Assembly: GCA_018609945.1 (NCBI GenBank)
Contig: JAHENO010000304.1
Span: 1 to 12,775, forward strand
From: Haloarculaceae archaeon
Lineage (GTDB): Archaea > Halobacteriota > Halobacteria > Halobacteriales > Haloarculaceae
Reading direction: 5' to 3'
DNA: 12,775 bases
This document shows positions 1-5,917 of this stretch, in pieces. A program made the position numbers and the translations under genes. How positions within the stretch are numbered: the first letter of the stretch is position 1; every line of letters begins with the position of its first letter. The notes under the pieces are model-generated. The model did not search any database, had not been told where the DNA came from, and was given only the letters and a program-made list of their open reading frames with translations.

Positions 1-29
1 TCAGCACGCACCCCGTCAGCCAGGGCCAG

Positions 30-824
30 TCAGAGTTCTTCGCTGACGTGTTCCCAGACCGAGCACCAATCTTCGACGGCGATGAACCCCTCGACCCTCG
101 CACAGGCACCCCACGTGTCACCGTTCTTATCCGGGATAAACTCGGCACAGTTTCCACAGGACTGCCCCGGGGGAGCCATTCCGTCCTTGATCGCGTCCAC
201 GGATTCGGTCAGTGCCACCTCCTCCTGGCTGAAGAGGTCGTCGGGATCGCGTTCCTCCCCGACCTGTGAACTCGCCGTCCGGTATTCCGCCGGAACCTCG
301 GCGGTCGCCAGTTCCGCCTCGGACATCCCCTCGGGAACTTCCGGTTCGGGCAACTCTTCGTAGATCGTACACCAGTCTGCTCCGTCGATGTAGCCTTCGA
401 CTTCCGCGCAGGCACCGAACTCGTCGCCGTTCTTGTCCGGGATGTAGTCGGCACAGTTCGCACAGCACGTTCCCGGCCTGTGCGCCTCGCTCTCCCGGGC
501 TTCATCGTATTCGGAGAAACTGACATCAGCTTTCGTGTGCAACTCGTCGGGATTGCGCTGTTCGTTCCCGAGCGACGTCGCAGACAGGTACACCTCGGGT
601 ACGGGTCCGCTCTCGAACTCCTCAGCCGTGACCCCCTCCGGGAGTTCTTCACCTTCCTCGTCTTCTTCACCTTCCTCGTCGGGTTCTGTCGTCTCACCTC
701 CGTCACCCGTGTGGCCGGCACACCCGCTCAGTGCAGCCACGCCCACTGTCACCACGAGGTAGTTCCGTCGACTCCACATATTGTAGGTCGATGCCGACTC
801 GACCCGCGGTTTGTCCCCGGACAT
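30..824 (-). CDS. Tat-exported lipoprotein with two tandem HiPIP iron-sulfur domains
   Basis: This 264-residue protein is probably a membrane-anchored extracellular electron carrier. The N-terminus shows a twin arginine (R19 R20), a hydrophobic stretch and a lipobox L32-S-G-C35, as in haloarchaeal Tat lipoproteins. An acidic linker follows (about 40-62). Two homologous modules of about 100 residues then repeat with a 102-residue period. Each ends in the high-potential iron-sulfur protein pattern C-x2-C-x14-C-x12-C with W before the last cysteine: C121/C124/C139/C152 and C223/C226/C241/C254. C120 is an extra cysteine in module 1 only. Classical HiPIPs have one such domain binding one 4Fe-4S cluster. 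Start: ATG at 824 is preferred because a TATA box lies 23-29 bases upstream, giving a leaderless mRNA. ATG at 779 would also keep the signal peptide but has no TATA box. It is divergent from the DoxX gene. The family call is confident; partner and redox role are inferred. Confidence 0.88.
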   Translation of the reverse strand: MSGDKPRVESASTYNMWSRRNYLVVTVGVAALSGCAGHTGDGGETTEPDEEGEEDEEGEELPEGVTAEEFESGPVPEVYLSATSLGNEQRNPDELHTKADVSFSEYDEARESEAHRPGTCCANCADYIPDKNGDEFGACAEVEGYIDGADWCTIYEELPEPEVPEGMSEAELATAEVPAEYRTASSQVGEERDPDDLFSQEEVALTESVDAIKDGMAPPGQSCGNCAEFIPDKNGDTWGACARVEGFIAVEDWCSVWEHVSEEL

Positions 825-846
825 AACTATAAGACTGTTAGTATAA

Positions 847-853
847 TATAAAA
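847..853 (-). promoter_or_regulatory. TATA box of the HiPIP lipoprotein gene
   Basis: Read on the minus strand this is TTTTATA followed by TTATAC, lying 23-29 bases before the ATG at 824. That is the spacing expected for a leaderless haloarchaeal transcript, and it decides between the ATGs at 824 and 779. Confidence 0.7.
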
Positions 854-862
854 TCGTGAGGT

Positions 863-885
863 ATATTCCCGAAGAGTGGGAATAT
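863..885. promoter_or_regulatory. Inverted repeat, putative operator 1 (HiPIP side)
   Basis: Perfect 8-bp inverted repeat ATATTCCC-N7-GGGAATAT. Its core TTCCC-N7-GGGAA (866-882) ends 12 bases upstream of the HiPIP TATA box. The same core recurs at 956-972 beside the DoxX TATA box, which suggests one dimeric regulator controls both divergent promoters. The regulator is unknown. Confidence 0.6.
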
Positions 886-955
886 CCCCGGTCCGGGGTT
901 CTCCACGCTCGGCTGTCGGCGGAGACGTACCGGTGGTACCCACAAACAGGACGCA

Positions 956-972
956 TTCCCAGTCGGTGGGAA
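956..972. promoter_or_regulatory. Inverted repeat, putative operator 2 (DoxX side)
   Basis: TTCCC-N7-GGGAA, the same core and spacer length as the site at 866-882, ending 12 bases before TTTATA at 985-990. In both copies the spacer ends in GT when read on the plus strand. The matching placement relative to each TATA box argues for a real shared binding site. Confidence 0.6.
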
Positions 973-984
973 CCGGCTTGAGAA

Positions 985-990
985 TTTATA
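985..990 (+). promoter_or_regulatory. TATA box of the DoxX gene
   Basis: TTTATA within an otherwise GC-rich stretch. Transcription starting about 25 bases later would give a short leader of roughly 17-20 bases, just enough to include the ribosome binding site at 1018-1024. Confidence 0.6.
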
Positions 991-1017
991 CTCGGATCCG
1001 ACGAACATTCACATGTA

Positions 1018-1024
1018 GAGGTGA
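1018..1024 (+). promoter_or_regulatory. Shine-Dalgarno sequence fixing the DoxX start
   Basis: GAGGTGA, complementary to the archaeal 16S rRNA 3' end, ends 7 bases before ATG 1032. It fixes the start there although the frame stays open further upstream. It is the clearest ribosome binding site in a window where most genes look leaderless. Confidence 0.75.
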
Positions 1025-1031
1025 GAAACCG

Positions 1032-1580
1032 ATGGCAACAGCGACTGGCGAGCGCCAGCGGACCATGGAGGCCGAACTGTTCGGCCGGGAGGTATCGTTC
1101 GAGTACTCCGAGACGTGGGTCGGCTACTCGCTGCTGAGCCTGCGGCTCATCATGGGATGGGTGTTCTTCTACGCGGGCGTCACGAAGGTCCTGAATCCCG
1201 AGTGGTCGGCCGAGGGGTTCCTGCTCAACGCCGTTCCCGAGGCCAACCCCTTGACCGGCTTCTGGACGGCGCTGGCGACGGACTGGCTGTGGCTGGTCGA
1301 CCCGCTGAACGCGTGGGGCTTGACGCTGGTCGGGGCGGCACTCATCCTCGGGGTCGCCGTCCGCTGGAGCGCCTTCTGGGGCGCCGTCATGATGGTGTTC
1401 TACTGGTTGGCGAGCTTCCCGCTCGAACACGCCATCCTCATCGACGACCACCTCGTCTACGCGCTGTTGCTGTTCGGCCTCGGCGCCTTCGGGGCTGGGC
1501 GCATCCTCGGCCTCGACCGCCGGATCGAGGAGACTGATCTGGTGCAGAACAGCCCGTGGCTGCGCTACCTCCTCGGGTAG
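1032..1580 (+). CDS. DoxX-family integral membrane protein
   Basis: This 182-residue protein has about four hydrophobic segments (roughly 32-53, 94-111, 112-130 and 140-160), typical of the DoxX/DoxD fold. The first helix carries the family-like F-F-Y-A-G-V-T-K-V-L motif. DoxD is known as a subunit of thiosulfate:quinone oxidoreductase in thermoacidophilic archaea. Most DoxX relatives, including haloarchaeal ones, have no proven substrate, so quinone-linked or disulfide/oxidative-stress roles are guesses here. The start is set by the strong Shine-Dalgarno at 1018-1024. The divergent neighbour is an exported tandem-HiPIP lipoprotein whose promoter has the same putative operator, so the two may act together at the membrane, with the lipoprotein passing electrons on its outer face. 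That link is inference; family membership is fairly secure. Confidence 0.85.
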   Translation: MATATGERQRTMEAELFGREVSFEYSETWVGYSLLSLRLIMGWVFFYAGVTKVLNPEWSAEGFLLNAVPEANPLTGFWTALATDWLWLVDPLNAWGLTLVGAALILGVAVRWSAFWGAVMMVFYWLASFPLEHAILIDDHLVYALLLFGLGAFGAGRILGLDRRIEETDLVQNSPWLRYLLG

Positions 1581-1591
1581 CGACACCTGCT

Positions 1592-1626
1592 CCAAGGGTT
1601 TCTCTTGGCGAGTGTGGTTTTCTCTG
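1592..1626 (+). terminator. Possible terminator after the DoxX gene
   Basis: A weak hairpin (CCAAG 1592-1596 with CTTGG 1604-1608) lies 12 bases after the stop codon. It is followed by a T-rich tract (about 1614-1626), which is the usual archaeal termination signal. The stem is short, so this is tentative. The rest of the 1581-1800 gap holds no coding sequence I can support, only the hef promoter. Confidence 0.3.
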
Positions 1627-1765
1627 TTCCCAGTCGTTCGACGCTGCTGTCGTCTGATTGAGCCCCTCGCTATCTTGGCCTGCCTAACGAGCCAATACAC
1701 AGGAGAATCCGGTGTTTCGCTCTATCGGAATAGTCCTCGACCACTTTCACTCCGCCACGCGAACC

Positions 1766-1770
1766 CTTAA
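1766..1770 (+). promoter_or_regulatory. TATA-like box of hef
   Basis: CTTAA, part of CCCTTAACC, lies 31-35 bases before ATG 1801. This is compatible with an archaeal promoter giving a very short leader. It is weak because the motif is short. Confidence 0.4.
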
Positions 1771-1800
1771 CCGCCGGCGGGAACAAGGTCGCCACGAGAA

Positions 1801-4314
1801 ATGGCGACACAGGACGCCGAGGCACTCGGGGAGTGGCCCCTCGTGCGCGAGGGGGCCCTGGAGCGTCGCGAGTACCAAGTGCGACTCGCGGCGGCCGCTC
1901 TCGAGGAGCACACGCTGGTCTGTCTCCCGACGGGGCTGGGAAAGACGACGGTCAGCCTGCTCGTGACCGCGCGCCGGCTCCACGACGCCGGGGGGAAGAG
2001 TCTCCTGCTGGCGCCGACCAAGCCGCTGGTCACCCAGCACGCCGCCTTCTACCGCGAGGCCCTCGACGTACCCGAGGAGGAGGTCGTCGTCTTCACCGGC
2101 GAGGTCAGACCCGAGGACAGGGCCGACCACTGGGCGGACGCACGGATCGTCGTCGCGACGCCACAGGTCGTCGAGAACGACCTCGTCGGCTCCCGAATCT
2201 CGCTGTCCGCGGTGACCCACTGCACCTTCGACGAGTGCCACCGCGCGACCGGCGACTACGCCTACAACTACATCGCCGAGCGGTACCACGCGGACGCTGA
2301 CTGCCCGCTCGTGACGGGGATGAGCGCCTCGCCCGGCGACGACGAGGAGGCCATCCTCGGAGTCTGTGAGAACCTCGGCATCCGCAACGTGGAGGTGATG
2401 ACCGAGGCCGACGCCGACGTCGCCGAGTACACCCACGAGACGAGCGTCGAGTGGGAGCACGTCGAACTCCCGGAGACCGTCGAGGAGATCCGCGGGGCGC
2501 TGAACGAGATCATCCGCGAGCGCATGACGCACCTGAAGAAACTGGGCGTGACGGGCAAGACCCAGCCCGACGTCGCCGAGCGGGAGATACAGAAGATCCA
2601 GGGCCGGGTCCGGGAGCTGATGGACAACGACCAGTCGGAGGGCTACGAGGCGATGAGTCTGCTCGCGGAGGTCCGGAAGCTGCGCACGGCGGTCACGTAC
2701 GTCGAAACCCAGAGCGTCGAGTCGTTCCGCCGGTACATGGACCGCCAGAAGGAGGCCGCCCGCTCCTCGGGTGCCTCGAAGGCCGACCAGCGGATGGTCA
2801 CCGAGCCGAAAGTGAGGGAAGCGGTCCGGAAAGCCGAGGAGTACGACGACCTGCACCCGAAGTTCCGGCGGACGCGGATGTTGCTCGCGGAGACGCTCGG
2901 CATCCAGGGCGGCGAGCGGGTCATCGTCTTCACCGAATCGCGGGACACCGCCGAGACGCTGACGGAGTTCCTGGGCGAGCACTTCGCGACCGAGAAGTTC
3001 GTCGGCCAGTCGGACACCGACGGCAGCGACGGGATGACCCAGACCGAGCAGGGCGAGACCCTGGAGCGGTTCCGGAACGGCGAGTTCGAAGTGCTCGTCT
3101 CGACCTCCGTCGCCGAGGAGGGACTGGACGTGCCCGAAGTGGACCTCGTGCTCTTTTACGAACCGGTGCCGACGGCCATCCGCTCGATCCAGCGCAAGGG
3201 CCGGACCGGCCGGCAAACGGAGGGACAGGTGACGGTACTTTTGGCCGAGGACACCCGCGACGAGGCGTACTTCTGGAAGGCCCGGCAGGACGAGAAGCGC
3301 ATGGAACAGCAGTTGCGCGGCCTGAAAGACGTCGCCGGGGCCATCGAGAGTGAACTCGGGACGCAGGCCAGCGTCGAGGCGTTCGAGGACGCCGGCGAAT
3401 CCCGTGACTGCGACGAATCCGAGGCTGGCAGCGACTCAGGCGACGGCGCCGAATCAGGTGGCGCCGACTCAGGTGGCACCGAGGCCGGACCGGGGGCGAC
3501 CGGGGACGACGGACAGGCGGGGCTGGAAGCGTTCGCCGGCGGGTCAGACGACGCCTCGGAACCCCAAACGAGCGACGGAGATGGCGACGCAGACTCCGAA
3601 CAGGGCGGCGAAGACGGCGTCGTGGCCGAGGCAGGGATCGACGAGGGGGACGAGGGCGGCGAGCGCGTGGAAGTCGTGGTCGACCAGCGCGAACTCGATT
3701 CGGCCATCGCACGGGACCTCTCGAAACGGGACGGCGTGGAGACGCGCCTGGAGACGCTGGAGGTGGGGGACTACGTCCTCTCGGACCGGGTGGTCGTCGA
3801 GCGCAAGACCGTCGCGGACTTCCTCGACACCCTCACGGGTGGCGACCGCTCGATGTTCGAGCAGGTCGGGGACGCCGGCCGCCACTACGCGCGCCCGGTG
3901 GTCGTCGTCGAGGGCGAGGGACTGTTCGGACAGCGCAACGTCCACCCGAAAGCCATCCACGGCGCGCTCGCGTCGCTGGCGGTCGACTTCGGTGCGAGCG
4001 TCATGCGGACCGCCGACGAAGACGAGACTGCCGACCTGCTGGAAATGATTGCGGAGCGCGAACAGGCGGCGGGCGACCGCGAGGTCAGCGTCCACGGCGA
4101 GAAGCAATCGAAGACCCTGGCCGAACAACAGGAGTACGTCGTCGCTTCCATCGCGGAGGTCGGCCCGGTCACCGCGCGGTCGCTGCTTGCGGAGTTTGGC
4201 AGCGTCGAGGCCGTCATGACCGCCGACGAGGAGCAGTTGCAGGAGGCCGAGGGGGTCGGCGAGGTGACAGCCGAGCGCATCCGCGAGGTGACCGCCAGTT
4301 CGTACGACGGGTAA
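1801..4314 (+). CDS. hef: Hef: archaeal FANCM-like helicase fused to XPF-type nuclease
   Basis: Hef remodels and cuts stalled replication forks and branched DNA in archaea. The 837 residues show the full architecture. SF2 helicase: motif I P43-TGLGKT-T50, Ia A71-PTKPL, motif II D144-E-C-H, motif III around G173-MSAS, motif VI Q464-RKGRTGR-471. Between the two RecA lobes (about 220-340) lies the charged helical insert typical of the family. An acidic, Ser/Gly/Asp-rich linker of about 90 residues (530-620) leads to the XPF-like nuclease (622-750), with the catalytic E667-R-K-T motif after G656-D-Y. A tandem helix-hairpin-helix follows (about 775-830). Motif II reads DECH rather than DEAH, which should not by itself abolish ATPase activity. 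No truncation is seen. In Haloferax volcanii Hef becomes essential when homologous recombination by Hjc is absent. The small gene at 4373 follows after 58 bases and may be cotranscribed. Confidence 0.97.
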   Translation: MATQDAEALGEWPLVREGALERREYQVRLAAAALEEHTLVCLPTGLGKTTVSLLVTARRLHDAGGKSLLLAPTKPLVTQHAAFYREALDVPEEEVVVFTGEVRPEDRADHWADARIVVATPQVVENDLVGSRISLSAVTHCTFDECHRATGDYAYNYIAERYHADADCPLVTGMSASPGDDEEAILGVCENLGIRNVEVMTEADADVAEYTHETSVEWEHVELPETVEEIRGALNEIIRERMTHLKKLGVTGKTQPDVAEREIQKIQGRVRELMDNDQSEGYEAMSLLAEVRKLRTAVTYVETQSVESFRRYMDRQKEAARSSGASKADQRMVTEPKVREAVRKAEEYDDLHPKFRRTRMLLAETLGIQGGERVIVFTESRDTAETLTEFLGEHFATEKFVGQSDTDGSDGMTQTEQGETLERFRNGEFEVLVSTSVAEEGLDVPEVDLVLFYEPVPTAIRSIQRKGRTGRQTEGQVTVLLAEDTRDEAYFWKARQDEKRMEQQLRGLKDVAGAIESELGTQASVEAFEDAGESRDCDESEAGSDSGDGAESGGADSGGTEAGPGATGDDGQAGLEAFAGGSDDASEPQTSDGDGDADSEQGGEDGVVAEAGIDEGDEGGERVEVVVDQRELDSAIARDLSKRDGVETRLETLEVGDYVLSDRVVVERKTVADFLDTLTGGDRSMFEQVGDAGRHYARPVVVVEGEGLFGQRNVHPKAIHGALASLAVDFGASVMRTADEDETADLLEMIAEREQAAGDREVSVHGEKQSKTLAEQQEYVVASIAEVGPVTARSLLAEFGSVEAVMTADEEQLQEAEGVGEVTAERIREVTASSYDG

Positions 4315-4315
4315 T

Positions 4316-4363
4316 CCCATCGAGTCCCGATACACCACCACCGTCAAGCCCATCCAGTCCCGA
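4316..4363 (+). repeat. Pair of 15-bp direct repeats between hef and the next gene
   Basis: The sequence CCCATCGAGTCCCGA at 4316-4330 recurs as CCCATCCAGTCCCGA at 4349-4363, 14 of 15 bases identical with a 33-base period. The pair fills most of the 58-base gap. No TATA box or ribosome binding site is obvious here, so its role is unknown. Confidence 0.5.
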
Positions 4364-4372
4364 CGGTCGACC

Positions 4373-4651
4373 ATGTACACGGGCAAACGCGAGCGGCCGT
4401 GCTGTCTCTGCGGGAACCCGGAGACGGTCCGGCGGCTCGATCTGCCCCCGCGGGCCATCGAGGCGCTGACCAACGACGTCAGGGAGCGACAGGACCACCG
4501 GGCAAGAGAGCGGGAGGCGCTGGCGGCCGCCGAGGAGACCATCGCGGCATTCGATGCGGGCGACAACCCCGGCGAGCAGGCGCTCGTGGAGGCGCGCGTC
4601 GTCCAGTGGACGCTGGCGGACCTGCGCGCTGACGCCGAACCGGGGGCGTGA
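4373..4651 (+). CDS. Small cysteine-motif protein of unknown function
   Basis: I do not recognise a named family. The 92-residue protein opens with C10-C11-L-C12a-type spacing, that is C10, C11 and C14 in R-P-C-C-L-C-G, resembling half of a zinc ribbon or knuckle. The rest is charged and probably helical, with a likely coiled coil at about 28-62. With only one cysteine cluster, metal binding would need a dimer or histidine partners. Third codon positions are almost all G or C, which supports real coding. It follows hef by 58 bases with no clear promoter or Shine-Dalgarno, so it may be read from the hef transcript. A link to DNA repair is possible from position only. Confidence 0.7.
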   Translation: MYTGKRERPCCLCGNPETVRRLDLPPRAIEALTNDVRERQDHRAREREALAAAEETIAAFDAGDNPGEQALVEARVVQWTLADLRADAEPGA

Positions 4652-4671
4652 CCTCCCGGCCGCTCTGTCCC

Positions 4672-4690
4672 ATTACTATCATTTAGTAAT
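4672..4690. promoter_or_regulatory. Inverted repeat upstream of the DUF4870-type gene
   Basis: Perfect 7-bp inverted repeat ATTACTA-N5-TAGTAAT, 6 bases upstream of the AT-rich promoter core. The position fits an operator. It could also be a hairpin ending the preceding transcript, but no T-tract follows it. Confidence 0.5.
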
Positions 4691-4696
4691 GAAAAG

Positions 4697-4708
4697 ATAA
4701 AAATAAAT
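4697..4708 (+). promoter_or_regulatory. TATA box of the DUF4870-type gene
   Basis: The A/T run ATAAAAATAAAT sits 21-32 bases before ATG 4729, in an AT-rich island in otherwise GC-rich DNA. The spacing suggests a leaderless or near-leaderless mRNA. Confidence 0.6.
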
Positions 4709-4728
4709 CTCAGTGAGAAGAGAGTGGT

Positions 4729-5100
4729 ATGAGTGCGAACGATCTCGTCGACGACCTCGGCGAGAACGTGGTGGGGGCGCTCGCGTACAGTCTGGGATTC
4801 GTAACCGGGATTCTCTGCTACGTGCTGGTGGAGGAGAACCCGTTCGTCCGGTTCCACGCCGTCCAGAGCATCGTCGTCTTCGCCGGTCTCCTCGTCCTCT
4901 CGTTTGGCATCAACCTCCTGCTCGGTATCGTTCTGTTCATCCCGGTGGTGGGGGGCGTTTTCGCGACGCTGTTCGGGTTCGCGACGCAGATTCTCGGACT
5001 GGCCGGACTCGTCGTCTGGGTGCTCCTGATGGTCAAGGCCTACCAGGGCGAACGCTACGAACTGCCCGTCGCCGGACCACTCGCCAACGACTACGCCTGA
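4729..5100 (+). CDS. DUF4870/UPF0132-type small membrane protein
   Basis: This 123-residue integral membrane protein has three hydrophobic segments (about 15-34, 47-72 and 84-103). Between the first two lies E36-N-P-F-V-R-F-H-A-V-Q-S47, the hallmark of the DUF4870 (UPF0132, Tic20-like fold) family. The C-terminus ends in the short tail K-A-Y-Q-G-E-R-Y followed by a polar stretch, also typical. Family function is unknown; it is widespread in bacteria and archaea. The gene has its own TATA box with an inverted repeat just upstream, so it is likely regulated separately from hef. Its stop codon TGA ends at 5100 and the convergent gene's stop begins at 5101, leaving no space for a terminator between them. 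Confidence 0.88.
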   Translation: MSANDLVDDLGENVVGALAYSLGFVTGILCYVLVEENPFVRFHAVQSIVVFAGLLVLSFGINLLLGIVLFIPVVGGVFATLFGFATQILGLAGLVVWVLLMVKAYQGERYELPVAGPLANDYA

Positions 5101-5784
5101 TTACCGCCGCAGCGCGGCCAGCGTCTCGGCCGCCTCGCGGGCGGCGGCGAGATACTCGCGGGCGCGCTGGGGGTCCTCGCAGCGCTCGGCGGCCTCGCTG
5201 AACCGCGAGAGCGTCCGGACGAGCGACTCCCGGGCCGCCGGGACGCCGTCCCCGGCCGGGGCTGGCGGCCGGGACGACCCCTCGTGGTCGGTCTCGATCC
5301 CGCGGCGGTCGGACTGGGGCGCCGACGGGTCGGGTGTCCCCGCGGATTCCGTTCCGTCCGCTGCTGGGGCGGGTGGCTCCTCTCGTCGGCGGCCAGGGGC
5401 CGTCTCGCCCGCGCCGGGGTCCGCACCGTCGGCCTCGCCGCCGAACCGGACCCGGCCCTCGTCGCTGGGCGAGGTCACCTCGATGGTCTCGGAGTCGTCA
5501 GCGGTGCCCTCGGCCCCGGTAGCGGCCCCGTCCTCGCCGTCGGCCTCTTCGTCGGCGCCTTCGTCGTCGCTCCCGCGGTCGACGGGCCGCTCGCAGGTGG
5601 CACAGAACTCCTGGCCGTCGTACCGGAAGATGGGGTCGCCACACTCCGAGCAGTGGGCGTTGGTCATCGTCGCCCCCTGCAGGAGGAGTTCGCTCATCTT
5701 CTCGGCCGTCTCGCGCTTTTCCTGGTCGTGTTCGTACTTCTCGCGCAGGCGCTCGCGCTCTTTTTCCTTGTCGAAATCGCTCAT
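5101..5784 (-). CDS. Zinc-ribbon protein, Sjogren's/scleroderma autoantigen 1 (p27) family
   Basis: This 227-residue protein begins with a highly charged helix (1-28), then the autoantigen p27 (SSSCA1) zinc-ribbon domain at about 29-68. That domain contains M30-S-E-L-L-L-Q-G-A-T-M and two CxxC knuckles, C45/C48 and C61/C64, around C-G-D-P-I-F-R-Y. The middle (about 70-180) is acidic, proline-rich and probably disordered. The C-terminal 45 residues look helical. The domain occurs in archaea and eukaryotes, and its archaeal function is not established. ATG 5784 is preferred because the domain starts right after it, and a weak TATA-like CCTATTCC lies 23-30 bases upstream on the minus strand. The open frame continues upstream but has no support there. 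It is divergent from mdh and abuts the preceding gene tail to tail. Confidence 0.88.
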   Translation of the reverse strand: MSDFDKEKERERLREKYEHDQEKRETAEKMSELLLQGATMTNAHCSECGDPIFRYDGQEFCATCERPVDRGSDDEGADEEADGEDGAATGAEGTADDSETIEVTSPSDEGRVRFGGEADGADPGAGETAPGRRREEPPAPAADGTESAGTPDPSAPQSDRRGIETDHEGSSRPPAPAGDGVPAARESLVRTLSRFSEAAERCEDPQRAREYLAAAREAAETLAALRR

Positions 5785-5885
5785 ACGCGAGTGGAGTCGA
5801 CGGACGGGAATAGGCGTTGCGGGTCCCCGCTCGGTAGTGCTGGAGACAAGAGACGGCAGGGCGCCCCGCCAACCCACTTCCGACA

Positions 5886-5892
5886 TTTTTAA
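5886..5892 (+). promoter_or_regulatory. TATA box of mdh
   Basis: TTTTTAA, 26-32 bases before ATG 5918. The spacing indicates a leaderless or very short leader mRNA and rules out the longer in-frame extension upstream of 5918. Confidence 0.65.
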
Positions 5893-5917
5893 CGGCTGCC
5901 GCGGGGGTGTTCTACGC

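Noticed and set aside
927..939. GTACC-GGT-GGTAC palindrome between the two HiPIP/DoxX operators
   Set aside because: It is short, not repeated, and not positioned at either TATA box. It could be a third protein site, but evidence is too thin.
1675..1695. TTGGC-N11-GCCAA inverted repeat in the gap before hef
   Set aside because: Five-base arms far from the promoter core and without a second copy are easily due to chance.
825..1700. Upstream extension of the HiPIP reading frame, giving a 556-residue protein
   Set aside because: It runs antisense through the whole DoxX gene, lacks a promoter, and places the Tat signal in mid-protein. The open frame is a by-product of GC-rich coding DNA.
1747..3216. 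489-residue minus-strand open frame inside hef
   Set aside because: It is antisense to the conserved helicase domain and has low-complexity His/Arg/Asp-rich composition typical of shadow frames.
3544..4857. 437-residue minus-strand open frame across hef, the small gene and the DUF4870-type gene
   Set aside because: It overlaps three supported genes and resembles no family I know.
5483..5917. N-terminal extension of the mdh frame
   Set aside because: It overlaps the zinc-ribbon gene on the other strand. The TATA box at 5886-5892 and the known 304-residue length fix the start at 5918.
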